A DNA stretch of 33,928 nt, taken from the NCBI GenBank assembly GCA_029051525.1, contig JAIDKG010000063.1, positions 1 through 33,928 on the forward strand. Direction: 5' to 3'. Both the position numbers and the translations under genes were made by a program. The notes beneath the pieces are model-generated. The model searched no databases. It was not told the DNA's origin and worked only from the letters and a program-made list of their open reading frames with translations. This DNA is from Muribaculaceae bacterium (GTDB lineage: Bacteria; Bacteroidota; Bacteroidia; Bacteroidales; Muribaculaceae). Shown piece after piece: positions 15,284 through 22,259 of the stretch (its first letter is position 1; each line of letters opens with the position of its first letter).

Positions 15284-15310
15284 AATAATCTCTGTAGATG
15301 CTTTAGATGG

Positions 15311-15342
15311 CAAAGTTAATGAAAAAGTTCAATATATAGAAA
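15311..15342 (-). promoter_or_regulatory. Promoter and possible operator of the first toxin-antitoxin pair
   Basis: On the minus strand TTTC (15342-15339), 20 bases and TAACTTTG (15318-15311), an exact TAnnTTTG. The leader would be about 23 nt. A GTTCA-N7-GAAAC partial inverted repeat (15327-15343) overlaps the -33 box and may be an autoregulatory operator. The second pair has the same TTTC-N20-TAnnTTTG layout. Confidence 0.55.
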
Positions 15343-15376
15343 CATCCGGTGGTGGAATTGGTTTGAAGGGGCAAAG

Positions 15377-15407
15377 AAAAAATGGGCGTGTCTCCAGACA
15401 GGCCCAT
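15377..15407 (-). terminator. Intrinsic terminator on the minus strand
   Basis: ATGGGC-x-TGTC-TCCA-GACA-x-GCCCAT hairpin (15382-15407), followed on the minus strand by six T. It ends the candidate small RNA and shields the toxin-antitoxin promoter from readthrough. Confidence 0.8.
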
Positions 15408-15561
15408 TCTAAGTCACACTCATTAAATAGCTTTAAATAAACTTGATGAAGCGTTTCCGCTTACTTATGTCACCTTCACAGGCTATTTACTCTTCTATTG
15501 CTTTTGTCAGAGGAAGGGATATAATCCCATTATCTAACTAACCAATCATTAGCTCTTTTGC
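15377..15561 (-). ncRNA. Candidate small non-coding RNA of about 185 nt
   Basis: A minus-strand promoter (15566-15596) and a strong intrinsic terminator (15377-15407) bound about 185 nt with no convincing ORF on the minus strand. The predicted RNA contains AAGCG-GAAA-CGCTT (a GNRA-type tetraloop), GGGA-TTATA-TCCC, and an 8-bp helix TAAATAGC/GCTATTTA closing a ~50-nt domain that includes the tetraloop. The size fits a 6S-like RNA, but I cannot confirm the long bulged-duplex shape and do not assign it. It is not tmRNA, RNase P RNA or SRP RNA by motif. Chance occurrence of a promoter in AT-rich DNA is the main alternative. Confidence 0.5.
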
Positions 15562-15565
15562 ATTG

Positions 15566-15596
15566 CAAAATTAACAAATAAATCAGCGAAATCCAA
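15566..15596 (-). promoter_or_regulatory. Promoter of the candidate small RNA
   Basis: On the minus strand TTG (15596-15594), 20 bases and TAATTTTG (15573-15566), an exact TAnnTTTG. Transcription should start near 15561. Confidence 0.6.
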
Positions 15597-15616
15597 GTGA
15601 ATTTTAGAATTATTTA

Positions 15617-15648
15617 TTAAAAAATGTGAAATTCACTTTGATTTTCAC
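15617..15648 (-). terminator. Weak terminator-like hairpin after aroK
   Basis: On the minus strand GTGAAAAT and ATTTCAC form a 7-bp AT-rich stem with an 8-base loop, then ATTTTTTA. It lies 55-85 bases after the aroK stop. Confidence 0.45.
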
Positions 15649-15702
15649 CTCTTTATATGTATCATTACTCCATGGCGATGAAAAAACTTATCATATGTGG
15701 AG

Positions 15703-16227
15703 TTATTGGGCCAGAAGCTTGCGCAGCATGCCGATGGTCTCGGCTATTTCGTGGCGCGATTCGAGTCGGTCGGAGGGGAGGCGGATTGCGGCGCGGCTGT
15801 AGTAGGGGAGGCGCTCGGAGAGATGTGATGTGATGAAGGCGGGGAGTTCGTCGGCCGATTTCCCCTCCACGAGGGGCCGGCGCGTACGGGCGCAGAGTAG
15901 TCGGCGGCATATGCATTCCACCGAGGCATCGAGCCATATCGTGGTGCCTGCCGAGAGCATATACTCCATATTGCCGGGATAGCATGGAGTGCCTCCGCCG
16001 CAGCTCACCACAGTATTACAGAATTCTCCCACCTCGCGGAGCATCTCCGCCTCGATGCGGCGGAAACCCTCCTCGCCATGGGTGGCGAAAATATCATGCA
16101 CGCGCTGGCGGAAGCGCTGCTCAATGTAGAAATCGAGGTCGATAAACTGATAACCGAGCTCTTTGGCCAGCGCCCGACCGAGAGTGGTCTTTCCGGCGGC
16201 CATATATCCGATCAGGAAGAGTGACAT
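15703..16227 (-). CDS. aroK: Shikimate kinase
   Basis: This 174-aa cytoplasmic enzyme phosphorylates shikimate at the 3-OH with ATP in aromatic amino-acid synthesis. Walker A is GYMAAGKTT (7-15). The shikimate-binding Asp pair is in FIDLDFYIE (about 29-37), the substrate Arg in GFRRIEAEML and the glycine motif in CGGGTP. The lid Arg region is TRRPLVEG. Length is normal. It starts 27 bases after the stop of the DUF2723 gene on the same strand, so the two are probably co-transcribed, although their functions are not obviously linked. The spacer carries a short tandem duplication (ATAGACTTAGTG). Confidence 0.93.
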   Translation of the reverse strand: MSLFLIGYMAAGKTTLGRALAKELGYQFIDLDFYIEQRFRQRVHDIFATHGEEGFRRIEAEMLREVGEFCNTVVSCGGGTPCYPGNMEYMLSAGTTIWLDASVECICRRLLCARTRRPLVEGKSADELPAFITSHLSERLPYYSRAAIRLPSDRLESRHEIAETIGMLRKLLAQ

Positions 16228-16254
16228 AGGGGTGGATAGACTTAGTGGATAGAC

Positions 16255-19200
16255 TTAGTGAATAGAATGCGATGTCCATTGCCGGTGCTTCGGGGTGAGC
16301 ATCGGGCGTAAGTGTTCCGGCAGACTGCGCCGGTAGCGGAGCCAGCTCTGCTGCCGGGCCTTCTCGCGGCGCAGCAGCGAATCGGCCTCGGCATGGATGC
16401 GGCGCAGGGTGTCGGGGGGCAACTGCGGGGTGTAGCTTTCGGCCACATCACGCAGAATGCGTGCTATTGCCTCACCCTCATAGAGCGAGCCATCGCTCTC
16501 ATTGCATATCTGATACTCCCAGATTTCAGGCGGGAAATAGCGTTGCACGATGCGGGTCACCTTCAGCGCGTCGGCCGGTCGGCCGGCCGCTATGAGTCGC
16601 TGCGCGAGCCGAAGCAGTCCGAGCCGCTGGGTGGTGATATGTGTGCCCACAGTAGGGTCGGCATATATATGCAGCGGCGGCAGCGTGTCGGCTATGAGGG
16701 TGGAGAAGGTGCCCCGGCGCCCGGAGAGGGTGGTCAGGGCGGCGCGGAGATCGGCATCGAGCAGGTGTCGCTGCGTGGCCTCATCGATGGTCGGAGCCAT
16801 GATGAGGTGGCGCGTATGGAGAGCCCGGGTGGTGAAGGGATGGAATCCGGCGTAATCCGATGAGGAGAGCGACGATAGCCAATACACAGGGCGCGGCGAG
16901 CGCTCATACTGATTGCTGGCGATTATATCGAATGCCGCCAATTGGCGTTGGCCGATCATACTGCTCCCGGAGGCCACCGCCGCACTTCGCACCCAAATCG
17001 AATCGCCTCCCACCGCCGGCAGACGCAGCATGGCCGGCATGCGGTAATGCTGAGGGTCGGCATAGAGGGCGCGGAGCGCGGAGAGTGCATCGACGGCTCT
17101 TGCCGAGTCGGCCGCAGAGGGTGTGGTCTCCGACCGGTGATAAGGTGTGAAGGCGAATGTGCCATATCTCACCAGCGAATCCGGGGCCTGCATCCGCAGT
17201 CCGGGCATAGTCTTCTCAGGCATCTCGCCCGGCCGCTCCGTCATAAGCTGGCATACATACCAGGGAGTGGCGAGATAGGCGGTATTGATGATAGTCACAT
17301 CGCGTCGCAGCCCCACCACCTCCTGCGCCCACCATAACGGGAAGGTGAAATTATCGCCATTGGTGAAGAGTATCGCATCGGGTTCGAGCGAATTGAGGAG
17401 ATTGGTGGCGAAATCGGTGGTCACCGACCGTCCCGAGCGGTCATGATCGTCATAATTGGTGGCCAGCATCCATACCGGGATTGTCATTGCCACCACCAGG
17501 CAGCCCGCTCCACAGGTGTATTTATTGAGCAGGCGCTCGCGCGGCTGAGCATTCACGCTCTCTGCGCCCGGCAGGCTCCTGAGGTGGATTCCGTGCAGTC
17601 TGCGCAACAAGGGTAGAGCCATTGCCCACAGTCCGGCACCGAGCCAGAGCGTATATGCCCAGAAAGAGCCGAGGAAGGTGTAATCGCGTTCGCGCGGTTC
17701 GCGGGGACTTTGATTGATATAGAGCACAATCACCAATCCCGTCATCAGAAAGAGCATCAGTATCACCAGATTGGCGCGCCGTCCGCGAGAGCCGCGTCGC
17801 TGCAGCCATCCCATCCCCAGGATGCCGATCAGCAGCGGGATTAGGAAATAGCGGTTATGCCCCGGATTTTCATCCCCGATTTCATCCGGCATTTCATGGC
17901 GCGGACCCACCATCAGTGCATCCACCGGGTTGATACCGGTGATGAAATTGCCATGTTCCACCTCGCCGGCCGCGAAGCGGTCGTTCTGTCGGCCGGAGAA
18001 ATTCCACAGCAGATAGCGGAAATACATATATCCCGACTGATAGCCGAGCAGATAGCGGAGTTGTTGCAGATAGGTGGGGCGCATCTCCTTCTCGCGGATG
18101 CGCGATCCATCCGACTGCAGTTTCCCTACAGGATGCCCCAGAGAATCGAGCGCATAACTTACCTCCACCTCTGTCATCTTCTCCGGCCACATGCCGGCCC
18201 AATCGCCATAGGAGGCTATATCGGCCTCATTCTGCGATGTGAGGCGCGGCAGCCACATATTTAGTTCGGGGGTGTAGATCACTTCGGTGCGATCGGCGAA
18301 ATGCCGGTAACTCCTCCCGTCGGGGGAGGGGAGATATCGAGCCTCCCCGCTCTTGCGGGCCAGCCGCGAATAGTCGGGGGTGCCGTCGGCATTGATGCGC
18401 TCCAGGCGCATCGGGCGGCTATAGGGTGTGCGGCCATAGAGAAGCGGAGTGGAGCCATATTGGTCGCGGTTGAGGTATTCCTGCAGCGCGAATATATTGG
18501 TCGGGGCGGCCTCATTCATCGGTGGATTGGCGGCACTGCGCACCATGAGCATCATATAGGCCGAATAGCCCGTCAGCAGCAGCGCGGGGGTCCAGAGCAG
18601 CACCTGCACCCCGGGTCTCATGGGGCGCCGCAGCAGTTGCGGCAATAGTCCGAGCAGAGCCGTGAGGATAAGTGCCGAGATCCAGAATATCCACACTCCC
18701 GAATGCAGCGGCATATGAAGCCGGTTGACGCAGAATAGTTCGCAGCCGGCCGCCATGCGTATCATCCCCGGCATAAAACCGAGCAGAATGGCTCCTACAG
18801 CCATCCCCGAGAGAATGATGGTGAGCAGTATGCGCCATCCACCCACCTTCCCCCGCCTATTGCGGAAGAGCCAGATCAGCGCCAGAGCCGGAATCACAAG
18901 CAGATTCAGCTGGTGCACACCGATTGAAAGCCCCGTGAGATAGATGATGAGCAGGAGCCGACGTGCGCGTTGTGGCGCCGACAGTATATATGCCCATCCT
19001 ACCATCAGGCGCACCGAAAGAGCCGTAAGGAAGAGCGACATCGCATATACCTCCGCCTCCACGGCCGAATACCATGGAGAGTCGAGCCATGCGAAAGTCA
19101 GCCCCGTGGCCATAGCCAACAGCGGTGCGCCCCACACAGGATACTCCCTGCGCCTCGGTGCCGCAAAACGAAACAGGATACATGCCACCGAGCATAGCAG

Positions 19201-19482
19201 CGCCGCGGCACCGGCCGTGAATACCGCCGACGAAGCATTCACCGCCACCGCCATGCGGTGAGGGTCGCCCCCTCCGAAGAGAGAGAACATCCGCGCCGTC
19301 AGGCTCCACACCGGATTGCCCGGCGGGTGACCGATCTCCATCATCGTGGCCGTGACCAGATATTCCGGGCAGTCCCACAGAGAGGCATCCGGTTCGAGAG
19401 TGAGGAGGTAGGTGATAAGGGAAGCGGCGAAGGTCAGCCAGCAGGCAATGCGGCGCCAAGACCGCGCTGATAATCGATTCAT
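16255..19482 (-). CDS. DUF2723 family polytopic membrane protein, shorter form
   Basis: This 1075-aa inner-membrane protein is a paralogue of the protein at 1120-5064. The first-loop signature falls at the same residue numbers: LEP (29-31), WDC (36-38), Glu40 and GHPPGNP (51-57). The NGDNFTFPLWWAQEV block is near 708-722. It lacks the long C-terminal helical tail of the other copy. In the WDCGEF and NGDNDTF motifs it has Pro and Phe where the first has Gly and Asp. A glycosyl-transfer role is inferred from the family only. A consensus promoter ends 5 bases before the ATG, so the mRNA may be leaderless. Confidence 0.9.
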   Translation of the reverse strand: MNRLSARSWRRIACWLTFAASLITYLLTLEPDASLWDCPEYLVTATMMEIGHPPGNPVWSLTARMFSLFGGGDPHRMAVAVNASSAVFTAGAAALLCSVACILFRFAAPRRREYPVWGAPLLAMATGLTFAWLDSPWYSAVEAEVYAMSLFLTALSVRLMVGWAYILSAPQRARRLLLIIYLTGLSIGVHQLNLLVIPALALIWLFRNRRGKVGGWRILLTIILSGMAVGAILLGFMPGMIRMAAGCELFCVNRLHMPLHSGVWIFWISALILTALLGLLPQLLRRPMRPGVQVLLWTPALLLTGYSAYMMLMVRSAANPPMNEAAPTNIFALQEYLNRDQYGSTPLLYGRTPYSRPMRLERINADGTPDYSRLARKSGEARYLPSPDGRSYRHFADRTEVIYTPELNMWLPRLTSQNEADIASYGDWAGMWPEKMTEVEVSYALDSLGHPVGKLQSDGSRIREKEMRPTYLQQLRYLLGYQSGYMYFRYLLWNFSGRQNDRFAAGEVEHGNFITGINPVDALMVGPRHEMPDEIGDENPGHNRYFLIPLLIGILGMGWLQRRGSRGRRANLVILMLFLMTGLVIVLYINQSPREPRERDYTFLGSFWAYTLWLGAGLWAMALPLLRRLHGIHLRSLPGAESVNAQPRERLLNKYTCGAGCLVVAMTIPVWMLATNYDDHDRSGRSVTTDFATNLLNSLEPDAILFTNGDNFTFPLWWAQEVVGLRRDVTIINTAYLATPWYVCQLMTERPGEMPEKTMPGLRMQAPDSLVRYGTFAFTPYHRSETTPSAADSARAVDALSALRALYADPQHYRMPAMLRLPAVGGDSIWVRSAAVASGSSMIGQRQLAAFDIIASNQYERSPRPVYWLSSLSSSDYAGFHPFTTRALHTRHLIMAPTIDEATQRHLLDADLRAALTTLSGRRGTFSTLIADTLPPLHIYADPTVGTHITTQRLGLLRLAQRLIAAGRPADALKVTRIVQRYFPPEIWEYQICNESDGSLYEGEAIARILRDVAESYTPQLPPDTLRRIHAEADSLLRREKARQQSWLRYRRSLPEHLRPMLTPKHRQWTSHSIH

Positions 19483-19486
19483 ATTA

Positions 19487-19517
19487 CAAAATTAAGACTT
19501 CTTCATCATACTACCAA
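19487..19517 (-). promoter_or_regulatory. Promoter of the DUF2723-aroK unit, predicting a leaderless mRNA
   Basis: On the minus strand TTG (19517-19515), 20 bases and TAATTTTG (19494-19487), an exact TAnnTTTG. The expected transcription start, 4-6 bases further on, coincides with the ATG at 19482. The -33 box overlaps the T-run of the preceding terminator. Confidence 0.6.
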
Positions 19518-19546
19518 AAAAAGGCGCCCCTCGAAAGGGACGCCTT
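19516..19546 (-). terminator. Intrinsic terminator of the 786-aa exported protein gene
   Basis: On the minus strand AAGGCGTCCC and GGGGCGCCTT form a stem with one mismatch around TTTCGA, followed by seven T. Confidence 0.85.
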
Positions 19547-19599
19547 CTATGGAGCGCCGACACCGCAGGAGCGGTGGGCGGCATGTGGAAGAACCTTAT

Positions 19600-21960
19600 T
19601 TAGAACGCAATCTTGATGCCGTTCACGATATAGATGCCCTTGAGAGCCTTGAGAGCCTCAGCATCGGTAGTGTCGAGCACCTGAACGCCGTTGAGGTCGA
19701 ATACCACGTAGCGGTCGGCTTTCACAGTCACGTTGGTTACGCCGGTGTTCTCGTTAACCTCATATACGACATCCATTGCGGGAGACTCATCGTTGCCGCC
19801 TGAGCCAAGCACGAAGTAACCCTGCGGGAAGTGGATAGTATATGTACCCTTCTCAGTGCTACCTGCGAAGCTGTCGAGGGGCTGAATCATACCGTTGTAG
19901 TCAGCGGGATGGAATCTGGCGTCAGAAAGATTTACAGGAGCGTCAGCATTAAACTGGATTGTAGCCTTGCCATAACCGCCGCCTGCCTCGCTGTAGTCGG
20001 GGAATTTGACAGTAACCTCTTCGGGAAGAGCTGCAATTGAGCCGGCTGCCGGAGTGAATTCTGCCGGGCAAGGAGCTGCGCCGCCTACGATGTAGGTGAT
20101 AACCATTTCTTCGCTGAGGTCGTTAGAACCCAGCGCGAAGTATTCTGCCGGGAAGGTGATGGTATAAGTGCCGGCTTCAGTGCGTCCTGCAAATTCGCCA
20201 AGGCTCTGATAGCCTTCATTATACGCATCTTCCGGATCATATGTCAGACCATCGGGGAGATTAACCGGTTCCTCATCGTTGAAGCGGATTGTCGGACATC
20301 CGGAATAGACCATGATTTCAGAATAGTCGGGGAAGATGAAGTCAATTCTGTCGGGAAGCTGATCAAGTACTGAGCCGGGAGCGGGTGTAAATACAGCCGG
20401 GAGCTCCTCTTCGCCACCCTGCTTCTCGATAGTGTACTCAAGGACGATGCCGGGGATAGCCTCATCGTTGACAGTCACGAAGCCTGTGGGGATGCAGAGA
20501 GTGTATTTGCTCGGGTCGGTGATTGTGCCGCGGAGAGCAAGAGTCAGAGTCTTGCCTACAGCGTTGAAGTCGGCCACGGGGATAGATGTGCCATCCTCGG
20601 CAGTCAGGGACACGCGCTCGGCAGTGGGGTTGATTTCGATGTTGGCAGCTACATCGTAAGTGATAGCGAATGAGCCAATCTCGGTGACAACGCCTGCGGC
20701 GGGAACTGCAGTGTAGTCAGGACCTGCTACAACCTCGAAGGTTCCGGTCTCCTCTTTCTGAAAGAGAGTGTCGAACTGTGTGCCGAAGTTGAAGTAACCA
20801 CCGGGGATGTAGATTTCATAAGTGCCCGGCTCGGTGACTATCTCTTTAAGGATGATGCGGGCTGCCACAGCTGTGGCATCAGGGTTGTCTTCATCACCGG
20901 GAGCGTAAACCTGCTCCACCTCTTTGGCAGTAGTCACAACCTCGCCGTTGCGAGTGATGACGATGGTGCTTGCAGGCTTGAGCCAAGACTGGTTGATGCC
21001 CTTGTCTGTGCCATCCTCGCTTACGATGATTTCGCTCACATAGCCGATGGGAGCTACACCGTAGTTGAACTGGAGCTTGCCATACTGACCCTCAACGTTG
21101 TAGGTGTAGAGGCTGTAGCTGACTTCGTCTTTACCGCAGTTGCCCTGCACCACGCGACCCTTCTCGTCGGTTGCCTTGATTGTGACTTCAAGGGGGGCAT
21201 CAGCATTAGCAAGCTGGTTCTCACCGAATGTGAGGTGCCATTCCTTAGCATAAATTTTGGTTTGGCTATCAGTAACCTCCTTGCCGTCAACAACGGGGAT
21301 AAGGCCGCCGAAGAAGGGGATATTGCCCGCACCCTGACCTAAGAGAATGCCTGTGTCTTCAGTGCCACCGAGATTTACGGGACCATCAAAAATCACAGTG
21401 ATATAGGGGCAATCGTTGGGGAGAATCGGACCCTCTATTCTTGACTCGGAGGGAACGGGAGAGATTGATGTGAGTGTATATGGGCTGCACTCATAGGCTT
21501 TTGTTGTGCCGGTGAAGTTCACATAGGCGATACCCATTATATTGGATGCGCTTGCCGGACCGTAGGATTCAGCCTCTGTTTTCCAAGCCTTGTAGACGAA
21601 ACGATATTCTACACCCTCGAAGAATTCCATGCCACGAGAGAAGGCGGCGCTGTAGACACCCTCCTCCTCGTTACGGTTGAGCCATGTGTAGGACTTGTAG
21701 TTTTCCCAGCCCTCGGTAGTTTTCTGCTCCACCTCATATGTGATATACATTTCCGGATAATCGGCAAATTGAGCGGGAGTGATGGAAACTCTCTCCCCTT
21801 TCTCGATAACGGCAATAGCCGCGCCCTCTGCCGGAGTAGAGGCGAGGATTGTCAGCCCGTCTTTGGCATCGGGCTCTGCTCCTTCGATGGCGTAGGCGAA
21901 TCCTGTTGCGAGGATTGCTGTGAGGGCCAGCGAGGATGCTGTAGTAAGGAATTTACCCAT
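19600..21960 (-). CDS. Exported multidomain protein with Ig-like repeats and a type IX-like C-terminal tail (786 aa)
   Basis: A signal peptide (MGKFLTTASSLALTAILATGFAYA) is followed by a ~430-residue region homologous by eye to the second half of the 900-aa neighbour: both have LxSTPAEG/LSSTPRNG, a YITYEVE/LYVEYQVE strand, TWLNR/TWMNR and VIFDGPVNLG/LYFDGYVSLG. Next come two tandem ~105-residue beta-domains (about 522-632 and 633-736), both with FTPAxGS, FPDYSE, EPVNL/APVNL and AGTYTI/KGTYTI plus YFALGS/YFVLGS. The last ~45 residues (VVFDLNGVQVL, then GIYIVNGIKIAF) look like a type IX secretion/anchoring signal. It is probably a cell-surface protein of unknown function. It has its own promoter and a repeat-bearing leader of about 185 nt. 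Confidence 0.82.
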   Translation of the reverse strand: MGKFLTTASSLALTAILATGFAYAIEGAEPDAKDGLTILASTPAEGAAIAVIEKGERVSITPAQFADYPEMYITYEVEQKTTEGWENYKSYTWLNRNEEEGVYSAAFSRGMEFFEGVEYRFVYKAWKTEAESYGPASASNIMGIAYVNFTGTTKAYECSPYTLTSISPVPSESRIEGPILPNDCPYITVIFDGPVNLGGTEDTGILLGQGAGNIPFFGGLIPVVDGKEVTDSQTKIYAKEWHLTFGENQLANADAPLEVTIKATDEKGRVVQGNCGKDEVSYSLYTYNVEGQYGKLQFNYGVAPIGYVSEIIVSEDGTDKGINQSWLKPASTIVITRNGEVVTTAKEVEQVYAPGDEDNPDATAVAARIILKEIVTEPGTYEIYIPGGYFNFGTQFDTLFQKEETGTFEVVAGPDYTAVPAAGVVTEIGSFAITYDVAANIEINPTAERVSLTAEDGTSIPVADFNAVGKTLTLALRGTITDPSKYTLCIPTGFVTVNDEAIPGIVLEYTIEKQGGEEELPAVFTPAPGSVLDQLPDRIDFIFPDYSEIMVYSGCPTIRFNDEEPVNLPDGLTYDPEDAYNEGYQSLGEFAGRTEAGTYTITFPAEYFALGSNDLSEEMVITYIVGGAAPCPAEFTPAAGSIAALPEEVTVKFPDYSEAGGGYGKATIQFNADAPVNLSDARFHPADYNGMIQPLDSFAGSTEKGTYTIHFPQGYFVLGSGGNDESPAMDVVYEVNENTGVTNVTVKADRYVVFDLNGVQVLDTTDAEALKALKGIYIVNGIKIAF

Positions 21961-22068
21961 AAGTTGTTATTGTTTATAGTTGTGAAATAAAATTCAAATG
22001 GAAGAATATGGAAGGGTAAGTATGGTAAAGGCTTAGGTTGGATCTGATGGTCTACTATGATAGATGTG

Positions 22069-22137
22069 ATGGTTGATACAATGGTTGATACAATGGGTAT
22101 GTGCAACCCCATCAAATGGGTATGTGTAACCCCATCA
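22069..22137. repeat. Short tandem repeats in the 5' leader of the 786-aa protein gene
   Basis: ATGGTTGATACA occurs twice in tandem (22069-22080, 22081-22092). ATGGGTATGTGxAACCCCATCA follows twice with a 23-base period (22093-22114, 22116-22137; one difference). Each of the latter can fold as an ATGGG/CCCAT hairpin. They lie between the promoter and the start codon. Confidence 0.75.
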
Positions 22138-22149
22138 CTTTATCGGTAA

Positions 22150-22180
22150 CAAATTTAATCAAAAAAAAATCCCCCTGCAA
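22150..22180 (-). promoter_or_regulatory. Promoter of the 786-aa exported protein gene
   Basis: On the minus strand TTG (22180-22178), 20 bases and TAAATTTG (22157-22150), an exact TAnnTTTG. The -33 box lies inside the upstream terminator hairpin. Transcription should start near 22145. Confidence 0.65.
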
Positions 22181-22198
22181 TAGCAAGGGGATTTTTTT
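22161..22198 (-). terminator. Bidirectional intrinsic terminator after the 900-aa protein gene
   Basis: A 16-bp stem with one mismatch (22163-22178 with 22183-22198), GC-rich at the top and A/T runs at the base, works as hairpin plus T-run on either strand. It lies about 60 bases after the stop at 22260. Confidence 0.9.
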
Positions 22199-22259
22199 CA
22201 GAGTTTAACAGTATTTTGCATAAGATTTATCTGCGCGTCGCGCTCTAATCTATTATCTC

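Noticed and set aside
15249-15440. 63-codon rightward frame between the toxin gene and the candidate RNA
   Set aside because: It overlaps the start of the toxin gene and its promoter, crosses a terminator hairpin, and has no rightward promoter.
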